Source: Chryseobacterium daecheongense (lineage in GTDB: Bacteria > Bacteroidota > Bacteroidia > Flavobacteriales > Weeksellaceae). Taken from it: a stretch of 64,000 bases of DNA. The stretch's first letter is position 1. Each line of letters begins with the position of its first letter. Of the stretch, positions 1 to 8,709 are shown in pieces. Location of the stretch: the NCBI RefSeq assembly GCF_003729955.1, contig NZ_RJTX01000001.1:372001-436000 (forward strand), written 5' to 3'. A model generated the notes under the pieces. It did not search any database. It was not told the DNA's origin and saw nothing but the letters and a program-made list of their open reading frames with translations. The translations under genes and the position numbers were made by a program.

Positions 1-2107
1 TTTCAAATTGATCCACCTTTTCAGAAGTGACATTTTTTTCTTTTGCCTTTTTAATAATGGCATTTGATAAAGGATGTTCTGAATTCTGGTTTAATGAATA
101 GGCCAGTTTTAAAATTTGAACACCATTTTCAGAATTTGTAGTTTCAATATGCTCCACAGACGGCTTGCCTTCTGTTAAAGTGCCTGTTTTATCAGTGATC
201 AGGACATTCACTTTATTCATTTGCTCAAGAGCTTCCGCATTTTTGATCAGGATACCGTTTTTGGCTCCTTTTCCAATTCCTACCATTAAAGACATCGGTG
301 TTGCCAAACCTAGAGCACACGGACAGGCTACAATTAATACGGCAACAGCATTTACGAAAGCAAATAAGCTTCTTTTACCTTCCGGTCCAAAAAATTGCCA
401 TGAAAGGAATGTGAGTATGGCAATAATAATCACAACCGGAACGAATACTTTAGATACCTTATCCGTTAATTTCTGAATAGGTGCTTTGCTTCGGCTGGCT
501 TCATTCACCATTTTGATGATCTGGGAAAGTAAGGTTTCATCACCTACCTTTTCTGCTTTCATGATGAAAACCTGATTACCATTGATAGTTCCGGAGGAAA
601 CTTTATCATTAATGCTTTTTTCTACAGGAATAGGTTCTCCTGTGATCATGCTTTCATCAATAATAGCATTCCCTTCAGTAATTTTTCCATCCACCGGAAT
701 TTTTTCGCCGGGTTTCACTTTTAAAAGATCTCCGATTTTTACTTCGGAAAGCAAGACTCTCTTTTCTTCGCCGTTGATGATGAGATTGGCTTCATCGGGG
801 GAAAGATTCATCAGCTCTCTGATGGCATTTCCTGTTTTCTTATGAGCAGCAGCTTCCATTAATTGTCCTAAAATAACAAGCGTTAAGATCACACAGACCG
901 CCTCAAAATATAATGGAATTTTGTGGTTGTGCCCTCTGATTTCATGCGGAATGATATCAGGAAAAGCTAAAGCGACTATACTAAAGAGAAATGCTGCGGC
1001 AACTCCCAGCGCAATAAGGCTGAACATATTCAGATTCCACGTCTTGAAGGAAACCCAGCCTCTTTTCATCAGGAACCAGCCTGCATAGAATAAAACGGGA
1101 AGTGTAAGAACAAGTTCGATGATTCCCTGAACCTGATGAGAAAAAGGAAGGTTAATCAGCATTCCACCCATGGAAAGAATAAAAACCGGAATGGTAAAAA
1201 CCAACGCAATGATGAATTTTCTTTTCAGAATGGTGTAGGTTTCATCTTCCTCATCCTCTCCGGAATCGGGCATTCTTACTAAGTCCATTCCACATATCGG
1301 GCAACTTCCGGGCTCATCACGGATGATTTCCGGGTGCATCGGACATGTGTATTTTGCTGTTTTCTTTTCGGGATATTTTACGAGATCCATTCCACAGACA
1401 GGACACCCAACATTACTATCATAGGTTTTATCGCCCTCACAATACATCGGGCAATAATACCTTCCCGCCATATCGTCAGTCACTTTTGGAGTTTCATGTT
1501 GATGGTGATCATGGGAATGATTGTGCGTATGACCGTGATGTGTATGATGTGCAGTGTCTTTTTTGATTACATCTTCAGTGATTTTTTCCAGGTGCATGTG
1601 GCAAACTGGGCAATCGCCTTTTTCGTCATATACTTTATCTCCTTCACAAAACATCGGACAGTAATATTTTCCGATATTATCTTTGAAGTTCTCTGGTAAG
1701 TTAGCAGAAGAATAAACTGGTTTATGATGCGGATCTTTTGCATGTTTCTCTTCAATAGGAACCAGATACATATTGCAAACTGGACATCTTTCTCCTTGTT
1801 TGAAGTACACTTTATCTCCTTCACATTCCATTGGGCAGTAATAAACGGAAGACGGCGAAACACGATCTTGTGGTTTAATGAATGTTTTTTCAGGCTTTCT
1901 GTTGGGGTTTTCCAATTGATATTTACCAATTTCCTCTAAAGCTTTATTCAAAACACCCAGCTCAATTTCGTGATCAGAAGTAATGGTTGCCGTATTGTTT
2001 TCTAGATTGACATCTGCTTTTACTCCTTCGATGCTATTAAGCTTTTCAGAGATTTTTTTCTGACAGCCGGAGCAAGTCATTCCAAGTATATTATATTGTC
2101 GTTCCAT
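1..2107 (-). CDS. copA: Copper-type P1B ATPase, C-terminal part outside window
   Basis: Metal-pumping P-type ATPase of the inner membrane, most likely exporting Cu(I). About 702 residues are visible and the frame is open to the window edge, so the ATP-binding half is missing. Order: an HMA domain (GMTCSGC, Cys12 and Cys15); four heavy-metal-binding-domain repeats of the form YYCPM..GD..CPVC.M near residues 89-115, 148-174, 217-243 and 253-277; a His-rich stretch at about 187-204 between repeats 2 and 3; then membrane helices, the CPC ion-path motif (about 595) and the DKTGTLT phosphorylation motif (about 637). CPC plus HMA indicates the copper/silver class. Usual CopA proteins carry none or one such repeat, so the N-terminus is extended. 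The start at 2107 is chosen because it gives a complete HMA domain. Confidence 0.93.
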   Translation of the reverse strand, partial: MERQYNILGMTCSGCQKKISEKLNSIEGVKADVNLENNTATITSDHEIELGVLNKALEEIGKYQLENPNRKPEKTFIKPQDRVSPSSVYYCPMECEGDKVYFKQGERCPVCNMYLVPIEEKHAKDPHHKPVYSSANLPENFKDNIGKYYCPMFCEGDKVYDEKGDCPVCHMHLEKITEDVIKKDTAHHTHHGHTHNHSHDHHQHETPKVTDDMAGRYYCPMYCEGDKTYDSNVGCPVCGMDLVKYPEKKTAKYTCPMHPEIIRDEPGSCPICGMDLVRMPDSGEDEEDETYTILKRKFIIALVFTIPVFILSMGGMLINLPFSHQVQGIIELVLTLPVLFYAGWFLMKRGWVSFKTWNLNMFSLIALGVAAAFLFSIVALAFPDIIPHEIRGHNHKIPLYFEAVCVILTLVILGQLMEAAAHKKTGNAIRELMNLSPDEANLIINGEEKRVLLSEVKIGDLLKVKPGEKIPVDGKITEGNAIIDESMITGEPIPVEKSINDKVSSGTINGNQVFIMKAEKVGDETLLSQIIKMVNEASRSKAPIQKLTDKVSKVFVPVVIIIAILTFLSWQFFGPEGKRSLFAFVNAVAVLIVACPCALGLATPMSLMVGIGKGAKNGILIKNAEALEQMNKVNVLITDKTGTLTEGKPSVEHIETTNSENGVQILKLAYSLNQNSEHPLSNAIIKKAKEKNVTSEKVDQFE

Positions 2108-2212
2108 GATCTTTTTAATTTATATTACAAAGTTCTGGATTGAAGATGGAAACTTGTTATAAATTTAAGGATAATAGTTATAGAATTAGTGAATCTGAGT
2201 TTGGAAGTGGAT

Positions 2213-3058
2213 TTATTTGTGTTCTTGAAGTGATTGATACTGCTCACGTTCCATTGTTATGTTCAGTTTTTCATAAAATTCTTTCGGATTAAATCCTATT
2301 CTCTTATATTCTGACTGAACTGCGGATTTTGCTTCATTCAATTTGTTTTGATTTTCCCATTCAGCAATAGTGATGATAGTTAGATTCTGATTGTCATCAT
2401 AACTTTCAAAAGCCTTATCGCTGACAAATCCTGAAAGAGTTTGAATGAATGTCCTGTTATATGCCATTTTCTCTTTAAATTCTTTGATAGAAGATTTAGG
2501 GACAAAGAATTTATCAATTAAATAAATGTCATTTAAATTATTGGATTTTGTTGGTTGAGTTGGCAAAATACCTAATTGTTGTAAAAAACTAAAACGGTCC
2601 GTCTGAATTTCGCTAAAAATAATTTTATTGTTTTTGAGGGTATAAGTTGCAATTCCACTTACGGAAACAGTTTTATTGGTTGGCTTTATGTCTTGAAATT
2701 GTTGTTGATGAGTCCCCGTAAATTTTTGTATTACAACAACTTTGTTGTCTTCCGCAATGATATCTTCAATTTTCCATTGTGCATCAGGAAAAGCTGCGGT
2801 TAATTCCACTATTGATTTTTTGAATGCATCAACACCTTTTGCTCCAGCAGGATTTATATACTCAGCAGAAATTATATTCTGCAATTTTTCAAATCTTTTG
2901 GCATTGAATATGGTGTTGTAAAGGAACTGAATAGTTTCTTTGTTTTTGAGAATGTTCATTTTTTGAGAATTTTTAAATGATTGGTCTGGCGATTGTGAAA
3001 ATGTCAGTTGGTTTGTTAACAAAGCCAGGATTAATATAAGTTTGAATTTTGATTGCAT
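2213..3058 (-). CDS. Secreted SnoaL-like / ABM two-domain protein
   Basis: Function unknown. The protein has 281 residues and starts with a signal peptide (hydrophobic stretch ending near TFSQ, residue 22), so it is probably periplasmic. Residues about 40-150 look like a SnoaL-type NTF2 fold (ester-cyclase style, with FNAKRFEKLQNIISAEYINP and AFPDAQWKIED), and residues about 175-270 resemble an antibiotic-biosynthesis-monooxygenase (ABM) dimeric barrel with a typical AEWENQ segment. Catalysis cannot be assigned because both folds are widely reused. It lies just downstream of, and on the same strand as, an AraC-family gene (70 nt gap), which suggests that regulator controls it. Confidence 0.72.
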   Translation of the reverse strand: MQSKFKLILILALLTNQLTFSQSPDQSFKNSQKMNILKNKETIQFLYNTIFNAKRFEKLQNIISAEYINPAGAKGVDAFKKSIVELTAAFPDAQWKIEDIIAEDNKVVVIQKFTGTHQQQFQDIKPTNKTVSVSGIATYTLKNNKIIFSEIQTDRFSFLQQLGILPTQPTKSNNLNDIYLIDKFFVPKSSIKEFKEKMAYNRTFIQTLSGFVSDKAFESYDDNQNLTIITIAEWENQNKLNEAKSAVQSEYKRIGFNPKEFYEKLNITMEREQYQSLQEHK

Positions 3059-3127
3059 TGTATTTCTATTTTTAATAATGCAAAGTTCAAAACATATACT
3101 TTCAAATCATTGTAAAAATTCATTGAT

Positions 3128-3904
3128 TTACCAAAACGATGCGCCTCGGTAAAATTCAGTTGGCGTTTGCCCTGTGAATAATTTAAAATCTTTGTTGAAA
3201 TGAGCCTGATCATAATATCCTGCTTCAAATGCAATGTCTAAAAATCGTTCGTTTGATTTCTGATGAATGATTGATGACATTCGTATAATAGATGCAAACT
3301 GTTTTGGTGAAGAACCGATAACTTTTCTGAAACGTTTCTCAAAAGCATCATTACTCATATGTAAGTCCAGTGCTAAGTCTTGTATTCTAATCAATCCTTT
3401 ACTTTGCTTAATTTTTGTAATGGCTGCAGAAACAATATTGTCTTCTCTTGTATAATTTAATTTTTTGATTAAAAACTGCTCAACAACTTTTACCCTCCGG
3501 ATATCAGTTTTTGCTTCACAAAGCATCTCTTCAATCATTCTAATTTCATTCGGATGTTCGATATTGTCAAGTGAAATACTTTTCTCAAATAATTCGTAAA
3601 GTGGTTCTTTGAAAAAAGCTGCTGCGCTATTCTCTTTAAACAAGACAATTAGTGTAGAAGTTTTTTTAGAATAATTGATGAGTCGCACAGATTTTCGTAG
3701 CCCCGAAACTGTCGTTTTGGGTAAAATATTTAATGATGAATTTTCGGTATAAGAGTTTTGTCCGTTAAAACAGAAAGCCAATGCCACTGAAGTGTTTGGA
3801 AGGACTCTATTTTGCAGTTGTTCACCGCCGCTTTCAATAATTATGATTGCTTTGATAAAGGGTTGCAGAATTTCTGTGGGTTTGTACTCGGCTATTGTCA
3901 TCAT
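3128..3904 (-). CDS. AraC-family transcriptional regulator
   Basis: DNA-binding regulator of 258 residues. The C-terminal third (about 170-250) is a two-helix-turn-helix AraC domain: IRIQDLALDLHMSNDAFEKR is the first unit, and DIAFEAGYYDQAHFNKDFK followed by TGQTPTEF is the second. The N-terminal 160 residues resemble the Bacteroidota sensor domain often joined to such HTHs; the ligand is unknown. Two ATG codons lie side by side at the start and the first is used. It precedes the SnoaL/ABM gene on the same strand, so local or self regulation is likely but not shown. Confidence 0.85.
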   Translation of the reverse strand: MMTIAEYKPTEILQPFIKAIIIIESGGEQLQNRVLPNTSVALAFCFNGQNSYTENSSLNILPKTTVSGLRKSVRLINYSKKTSTLIVLFKENSAAAFFKEPLYELFEKSISLDNIEHPNEIRMIEEMLCEAKTDIRRVKVVEQFLIKKLNYTREDNIVSAAITKIKQSKGLIRIQDLALDLHMSNDAFEKRFRKVIGSSPKQFASIIRMSSIIHQKSNERFLDIAFEAGYYDQAHFNKDFKLFTGQTPTEFYRGASFW

Positions 3905-3965
3905 ATTTGTTTCTGCTTGGTCGGACTACGGTTGCCGTGATTATCTCTCTAATGGTAAGAAAGCT

Positions 3966-4526
3966 CTATATACTATCCAAAGGTTTTCTGTTATGCACTT
4001 TCAGTTTTTTGAATTCAGTAGGAGTGAAGCCTGTACTATTCCTAAATTGTGAAGAAAGATGCTGAACGCTTTTGTAGCCTAATTTTCCGGCAATTTCAGT
4101 CAAAGTGAATTCACCATATAAAAGCAATTCCTTTACTTTTTCTATTTTTTGAAGAATAAAGAACTGTTCAAGGGTGATATTTTCATTTTGTGAAAAGGTT
4201 TTGGACAAAGAGCTGTAATCTTTATGAAGTTTGGCGCTTAAAAATTCGGATAACAGGAAATCCTCATCAATATCAAGCTCGCTTATTTTTGTAATGATGA
4301 AATTTTTTATTTTTTCAATAAGTTGATGTGCAGAATCTTTTATTCTTTCAAAACCGGTTTCTTCCAAACGTCTTTCAATAGCACTTAATTCCTGATCCGA
4401 AATTTCCGATGCTGTTTCTACTTCCCCCAAATTAACATATTGTAGGGGGATATCTGCATCATTAAAAATACTTTCAACAGCAGAAATACATCTGCCGCAA
4501 ACCATATTTTTGATGAATATTTTCAT
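3966..4526 (-). CDS. Small AraC regulator with N-terminal CxxC metal motif
   Basis: A 186-residue regulator. It opens with KNMVCGRC (Cys10, Cys13), the shape of the HMA copper-binding loop, and residues 1-70 have the length and alternating pattern of a small ferredoxin-like fold. Residues about 105-180 are an AraC HTH (FTLTEIAGKLGYKSVQHLSSQFRN then TGFTPTEFKKLK, shown in parts). This architecture is common in Bacteroidota, but I know of no characterised member. The start codon overlaps the stop of the upstream thioesterase by 4 bp, so the two are probably translationally coupled. A copper-type ATPase lies 1.9 kb downstream, which fits metal sensing; that link is inference. Confidence 0.82.
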   Translation of the reverse strand: MKIFIKNMVCGRCISAVESIFNDADIPLQYVNLGEVETASEISDQELSAIERRLEETGFERIKDSAHQLIEKIKNFIITKISELDIDEDFLLSEFLSAKLHKDYSSLSKTFSQNENITLEQFFILQKIEKVKELLLYGEFTLTEIAGKLGYKSVQHLSSQFRNSTGFTPTEFKKLKVHNRKPLDSI

Positions 4527-4918
4527 ATAGAGTTATTTAGTCTGTCTTTTACGAATTCGACTTTTGTTTTCCCATGCGGAGCCGGATTTCCATCTTCACC
4601 CAGATTAACCATTACGATTTTATCAACGGTGATAATGGTTTGTCTGGTCATTTTATTTCTGACGTCACATTTCAGAGTAATGGAGGTGGAACCAAAGTGT
4701 ACGACTTCAATACCGATTTCAATGATATCTCCCTGTTTAGCGGAGCTTACGAAATTGATCTCGGAAATAAATTTGGTGACAACTCTTGTGTTTTCAAGCT
4801 GAATAATAGTATACAAAGCAGCTTCTTCATCAATCCACTGCAGTAATCTTCCTCCAAAAAGGGAATGGTTCGGATTAAGATCTTCCGGTTTTACCCATTT
4901 TCTAGTGTGGTAGTTCAT
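4523..4918 (-). CDS. Acyl-CoA thioesterase, hotdog fold (YciA/BACH type)
   Basis: Predicted cytoplasmic acyl-CoA hydrolase of 131 residues. The family pattern is visible: LNPNHSLFGGRLLQWIDEEA carries the conserved N-x-x-x-x-x-F-G-G segment with the catalytic Asp/Glu region at about 16-35, and ISEINFVSSAKQGDIIEI is the usual second half. Length matches single-hotdog YciA-like enzymes. It is first in a two-gene unit with the CxxC AraC regulator (4-bp overlap). The substrate cannot be read from sequence. Confidence 0.85.
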   Translation of the reverse strand: MNYHTRKWVKPEDLNPNHSLFGGRLLQWIDEEAALYTIIQLENTRVVTKFISEINFVSSAKQGDIIEIGIEVVHFGSTSITLKCDVRNKMTRQTIITVDKIVMVNLGEDGNPAPHGKTKVEFVKDRLNNSI

Positions 4919-5313
4919 ATAAAGTAATTTGCATTACAAATGTAGCATTTATGGATGGGATTTCCTGCGCCAAGAGATTTAGTTATCCTAAGAAGATGAT
5001 TTATTTTCTCAATTGTTTTCTCGCTTTTTCATTTTTTTTGGCTATTATATAATATGGTTGATTTGTTTTTAAATTATATTAATTTGTTATTAATAAATAG
5101 TTTTGTTTTAAAATGTAATGTTTATTCGGGCATTTTTTAATGAAATAAATATCTAATTAAACATAATATGTGAAATTATATTAAAAAAAGCTTTGATTTG
5201 AAATTTTAAATCGTATATTGCATCAGTTTATATTTGGAATCAATATTTGTTCATTAATCTATGTTGTTTTTCTTTTATATACCAAATTTTTATTAATTTT
5301 TAATTTATTCAAA
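4919..5313. other. AT-rich intergenic region before the RRM gene
   Basis: 395 bp with very low GC between the divergent thioesterase and RRM genes. No open frame of interest and no stable hairpin was seen. It must hold both promoters. The best candidate for the RRM gene is TTG at 5193-5195, 18 nt before TATATTG at 5214-5220 (one T short of the TANNTTTG box), which would give a leader of about 90 nt. Confidence 0.4.
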
Positions 5314-5658
5314 ATGAACATTTTTGTTTCAAACATCAATTACGCAACTAAAGAATATGAGTTGCAGGATCTATTTGCAGAATACGGAGAAGTATCTTCT
5401 GCTAAAATTGTAACAGACAGAGAAACTGGTCGTTCAAGAGGTTTCGGTTTCATCGAAATGGGTGATGACGAAGGAAAACAAGCAATCGAAGCTCTTAATC
5501 AGAGAGAATTTAACGGAAAAGTATTAAACGTTTCTGAAGCTAAGCCAAGAGAAGAGAAGCCAAGAAGAAGTTTTGATAACAACAGAAGTGGTGGTTATGG
5601 AAACAACAGAGGCGGAGGTTACGGTAACAACCGTGGCGGCGGTGGAAATCGTTGGTAA
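5314..5658 (+). CDS. RRM-type RNA-binding protein with Gly-rich tail
   Basis: Single RNA-recognition-motif protein of 114 residues, of the cold-shock-like Rbp class found in Bacteroidota and cyanobacteria. RNP2 is IFVSNI (residues 2-7) and RNP1 is RGFGFIEM (about 40-47); the tail (about 85-114) is Arg/Gly/Asn-rich with repeated GGYGNNRG units. The start is placed at 5314, since the upstream in-frame codons (from 5218) encode only AT-rich hydrophobic residues and would put 32 residues before RNP2. A strong terminator follows. It likely binds mRNA post-transcriptionally; the targets are unknown. Confidence 0.92.
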   Translation: MNIFVSNINYATKEYELQDLFAEYGEVSSAKIVTDRETGRSRGFGFIEMGDDEGKQAIEALNQREFNGKVLNVSEAKPREEKPRRSFDNNRSGGYGNNRGGGYGNNRGGGGNRW

Positions 5659-5664
5659 AAATAT

Positions 5665-5689
5665 AAGCGGCTTAAAAGCCGCTTTTTTT
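5665..5689 (+). terminator. Rho-independent terminator after RRM gene
   Basis: A 9-bp inverted repeat (AAGCGGCTT / AAGCCGCTT) directly followed by a run of seven T residues. It sits 6 nt after the RRM stop and just before the convergent DUF4153 gene end. Confidence 0.9.
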
Positions 5690-5695
5690 ATGTCG

Positions 5696-7480
5696 TTATT
5701 TTTCTTTTACGAGCAGCACAGCATCATCATAATACACATTATCTGCTTTAGTATAGGGATTCTTTTCCCGGGTAATACTCATAAGAATCAACTTCAAATG
5801 ATATTTCCCAAGAGTATTTTCTATGGAAAGCTCTGGAACTCTTACCGTTCCGGTTTTATTCTTGTTCGCTTCAATGATCTGATTGATCGCCGGAGTGAAA
5901 TCTATTTCCTCATTTGAATTGAGAACAACTTTCAAAACTGAATTATGATCGGGTTTTTCTATAATATTGAAATGATCTCCATTGATTTCTCTGGTTTCCT
6001 TATTATACCTGTTTAAATCGATCATATAAGTATAATCTCCAATTTTAATGACCTTATTCTCAGAAGTAATGGTTAATCTTTCATATTCCGAAGCAGGCTT
6101 TGTTTTATCTGTATGGGTAAAGTTGTTTTTGATATGATCCGAAACCGCCCAGAAATCAACGGATTCCATATCTGTTTCTAACTGTTTATGATCTTGATCC
6201 GGAACAAGGTTTAAAAGGAAATCTTTCTGCTTTCTTTTAGCTAAGAATTCAAATTTATTGGCAATTTCGTTAACAAGGGTATCTGTAACTTTCTTTTGAA
6301 AATTTATTTTACCATTAACAATGATTTTGTTTTTATTCAAAAGCTTCGTTAATTCTATTTTCTGGCTTCTTTTAGCCACACTGAATGCATTCAGGTAAGG
6401 AAATATCAATGCAAAAACACCAAATACAAATAAGCTGATAGGAATATATTTGATAGTTGGCTTTTTACTGATTATAAAATAAATGACCACACTTAACAAC
6501 CATAACGCTAAAAGCAATACAAAGTATCTCGGTTCCGTATATCCATATTCTAATATTCTCGTGAAAATAGCAGTGAACAGTAGAATGATCAAAGGAATAA
6601 TAGTAAAATAAAAAAGCTTTGAAAATATTCTGACCCAGGATTTTGTATGGTCCTCTTTGAGAGGGTGTACCAACAGCAATGCTAAAATTCCGACAATACT
6701 GTAAGCCAGAATAAGGTAAGAAACCCAACCTCTCGGAAGTTCCCAGTTGATTAATATTTTAAGAGAGTAGAAGTACAGGATAACCAGATAGATAAATAAT
6801 AACGGGATCAGAACGAACTGAGTAAAAAACTTTAAAATGACAGGGTAGTTACCATCTTTTTCCAAACGATCCAGCCCTTTTTCATTGAAAAGAAGAAAAA
6901 TGAAACAACTTCCGAATATGACTAAAGCATATAAAGTATCTGTATACAATCTGTCACTAAAATTAAAGTCAAATAACTTGTCTACAGCAAGAATGGCAAG
7001 TTCAACTCCTCCTGTAAGAACTCCCGTAAAAATACCTGTAAGGAAAATGTTAATGAAAAGATTTTTATTGTATTGCCAGAACCTGAGCTCTCTGTCCTTA
7101 TTTAAAAAAGCAATAAATGAGACCAGTAAATGTGATAATATTGCGGTGATAGCAATAATGTATCCATAAACCTCCGTGAAATCTTTTTCTTTGGACGGTA
7201 ATATACAATAGAATCCAATCAGAAAAACAGTTCCTGCAATTTCCAATGCCAGAGACTTACCGATTCTTTGAGAAAGCATTTTTAAGGCAAACATTAATGA
7301 AATCCCTATACAGCAACACGCGGTGAACTTTGAAAAAACAAAAAAGATTTCCTGGTACCGGTTGTTCTCAAACATGCAAACAGCACCAATGGAAGCCAGA
7401 AGAGCCATTACCAGAACCATCGGGTAACGAAGCAGGACTTCACCGGCTTTCTGTATAATCTCCTTAAATTTTGTTTTCAT
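5696..7480 (-). CDS. DUF4153 family membrane protein
   Basis: A 594-residue protein with around twelve hydrophobic helices in the first 380 residues and a soluble C-terminal part (about 385-594). The sequence is recognisable as the DUF4153 family; its biochemical role is unknown. It is third in a minus-strand operon after a PAP2-like gene and a BlaI-type repressor, 18 nt behind the repressor stop. Repressor plus DUF4153 suggests an inducible membrane function. Length and layout are normal for the family. Confidence 0.82.
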   Translation of the reverse strand: MKTKFKEIIQKAGEVLLRYPMVLVMALLASIGAVCMFENNRYQEIFFVFSKFTACCCIGISLMFALKMLSQRIGKSLALEIAGTVFLIGFYCILPSKEKDFTEVYGYIIAITAILSHLLVSFIAFLNKDRELRFWQYNKNLFINIFLTGIFTGVLTGGVELAILAVDKLFDFNFSDRLYTDTLYALVIFGSCFIFLLFNEKGLDRLEKDGNYPVILKFFTQFVLIPLLFIYLVILYFYSLKILINWELPRGWVSYLILAYSIVGILALLLVHPLKEDHTKSWVRIFSKLFYFTIIPLIILLFTAIFTRILEYGYTEPRYFVLLLALWLLSVVIYFIISKKPTIKYIPISLFVFGVFALIFPYLNAFSVAKRSQKIELTKLLNKNKIIVNGKINFQKKVTDTLVNEIANKFEFLAKRKQKDFLLNLVPDQDHKQLETDMESVDFWAVSDHIKNNFTHTDKTKPASEYERLTITSENKVIKIGDYTYMIDLNRYNKETREINGDHFNIIEKPDHNSVLKVVLNSNEEIDFTPAINQIIEANKNKTGTVRVPELSIENTLGKYHLKLILMSITREKNPYTKADNVYYDDAVLLVKEK

Positions 7481-7498
7481 GATCAGTTTTTGTTGTGT

Positions 7499-7966
7499 TT
7501 AGTTTTTTTTCTTCTTTTTCTTTTTGTCCTTGCTTTTCTTATCCTTTTTCGGATTCAGAATTTCTTCCGCTATTTCATGTTTCGTTTCTTTGATTTTTAT
7601 CGGTTTCATCTCGATTTTCAGATCAAAATATTCTTTCAGATCATTTTGTGAGATCAGGTTTTCATTGAATAAGAACTGAAGAATTTCCTTCCCGGAATTA
7701 TTGAAAAAAAGTTGTGAAAGTTCTTTCAATAAAAATTTTTTATATTCTTCAACAGGAACCATAACGGTATATTTGAATATTCTTCCTTCTTTTTCGGTGG
7801 AGAGGTATCCTTTCTCTACCAATATCTTGAGATAGGTGGAAACGGTGTTTTGGTGCGGTTTAGGTTCCGGATGCTGCTCCATAATGTCTTTTAAATAAAA
7901 AGAGTTAAGCTTCCAGAAAAGCTTCATTAAATTTTCTTCCGCAGCGGTGAGGTGATTGATTTTCAT
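7499..7966 (-). CDS. BlaI/MecI/CopY-family repressor
   Basis: Winged-helix repressor of 155 residues. The first 75 residues match the BlaI fold (AAEENLMKLFW, then a recognition region with HQNTVSTYLKILVEKGYL and the wing around EGRIFKY). The remainder is a dimerisation segment (about 76-120) and an unusual Lys-rich tail ending in a run of eight Lys and one Asn. BlaI proteins are normally inactivated by a BlaR1-type metalloprotease, but no blaR-like gene is adjacent; the partners here are PAP2-like (15 nt upstream) and DUF4153 (18 nt downstream). Confidence 0.87.
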   Translation of the reverse strand: MKINHLTAAEENLMKLFWKLNSFYLKDIMEQHPEPKPHQNTVSTYLKILVEKGYLSTEKEGRIFKYTVMVPVEEYKKFLLKELSQLFFNNSGKEILQFLFNENLISQNDLKEYFDLKIEMKPIKIKETKHEIAEEILNPKKDKKSKDKKKKKKKN

Positions 7967-7981
7967 ATGATCTTCCTGATT

Positions 7982-8584
7982 CTAATGTTGAAACTGTATA
8001 TTGCAATAAAGATAAATAAAAGATACCACAATTGCTATTCCTGCCCCCATAAATACTTCTTTTACAGTATGTCTTTTTAAAATGATTCTTGTAACACCTA
8101 CCAAAGAAGCAATTCCCAACCATAGTAATCCCATTTTCCAGTTAATGGCAAAAAACAAAGCTGCCACGAAAACATTGAAAGCTGTATGCATAGAGCTTTT
8201 AATAAAGAAATTACTGATCTGTAAGGCAAAAAGAAGAATAAGGATAAAAAGCATCACAAAATCAATGGATCCGTTTTTTATGTAATGGAAAATAAGATAG
8301 GTAACAACGCAAGCTGCAATAAAAATATATAAAGTTTTTCTTTGTACCCGGTTGGAAACATCCATATTGGTATATCTTCCTGTTTTTACATTCCATACGA
8401 GCCAGATAATGACAGGTACTATAATCATTAATAATATCGGTAAAAAGTAAAGCAGGGAATCTTTTAAAGAATACACCTGAATACTCATATATATAAAGAA
8501 TATGAACAAGGAAATAAGAGGATTAAAAAAATCGGATATAATTTTTGAAAAAGTATGTATGAGTGAAGGCCGTTTTTCTTCCAT
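7982..8584 (-). CDS. PAP2-like membrane phosphatase, divergent motifs
   Basis: A 200-residue membrane protein with about six helices. The second and third PAP2 signature regions are visible near the C-terminus as KSSMHTAFNVF (PSxH-like, His in SMH) and TRIILKRHTVKEVF (SRxxxxxH-like), though the usual first motif KxxxxxxRP is not clear. Such proteins dephosphorylate lipid phosphates such as undecaprenyl pyrophosphate at the outer face of the inner membrane. The start at 8584 is preferred; a start at 8761 would place 59 extra residues inside pdhA on the other strand. Confidence 0.75.
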   Translation of the reverse strand: MEEKRPSLIHTFSKIISDFFNPLISLFIFFIYMSIQVYSLKDSLLYFLPILLMIIVPVIIWLVWNVKTGRYTNMDVSNRVQRKTLYIFIAACVVTYLIFHYIKNGSIDFVMLFILILLFALQISNFFIKSSMHTAFNVFVAALFFAINWKMGLLWLGIASLVGVTRIILKRHTVKEVFMGAGIAIVVSFIYLYCNIQFQH

Positions 8585-8663
8585 AATAAGTTTAAAATTC
8601 AAATATAAGATTAAACTGAAAAAACAATTGGTTAGGTATACAATAAAAACAAAGTTTTTTTTA

Positions 8664-8671
8664 TAATTTTG
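8664..8671 (+). promoter_or_regulatory. Candidate -7 box for pdhA
   Basis: TAATTTTG matches the Bacteroidota TANNTTTG -7 element, 38 nt before the pdhA ATG in the divergent spacer. No convincing TTG sits at the right distance upstream. Confidence 0.45.
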
Positions 8672-8709
8672 CTCAACTATTTCATCATAAATAAGCAAAG
8701 AGCTAACAC

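Noticed and set aside
1334..1939. Several open frames in other phases across the copper ATPase N-terminus
   Set aside because: They overlap a clear coding frame with intact metal-binding repeats; their residues are shadow translations of the repeated CPM...CPxC segments.
5576..5655. Repeated sequence in the RRM gene tail
   Set aside because: It encodes the Gly/Arg/Asn-rich tail common in this protein class, so it is not a separate DNA repeat.
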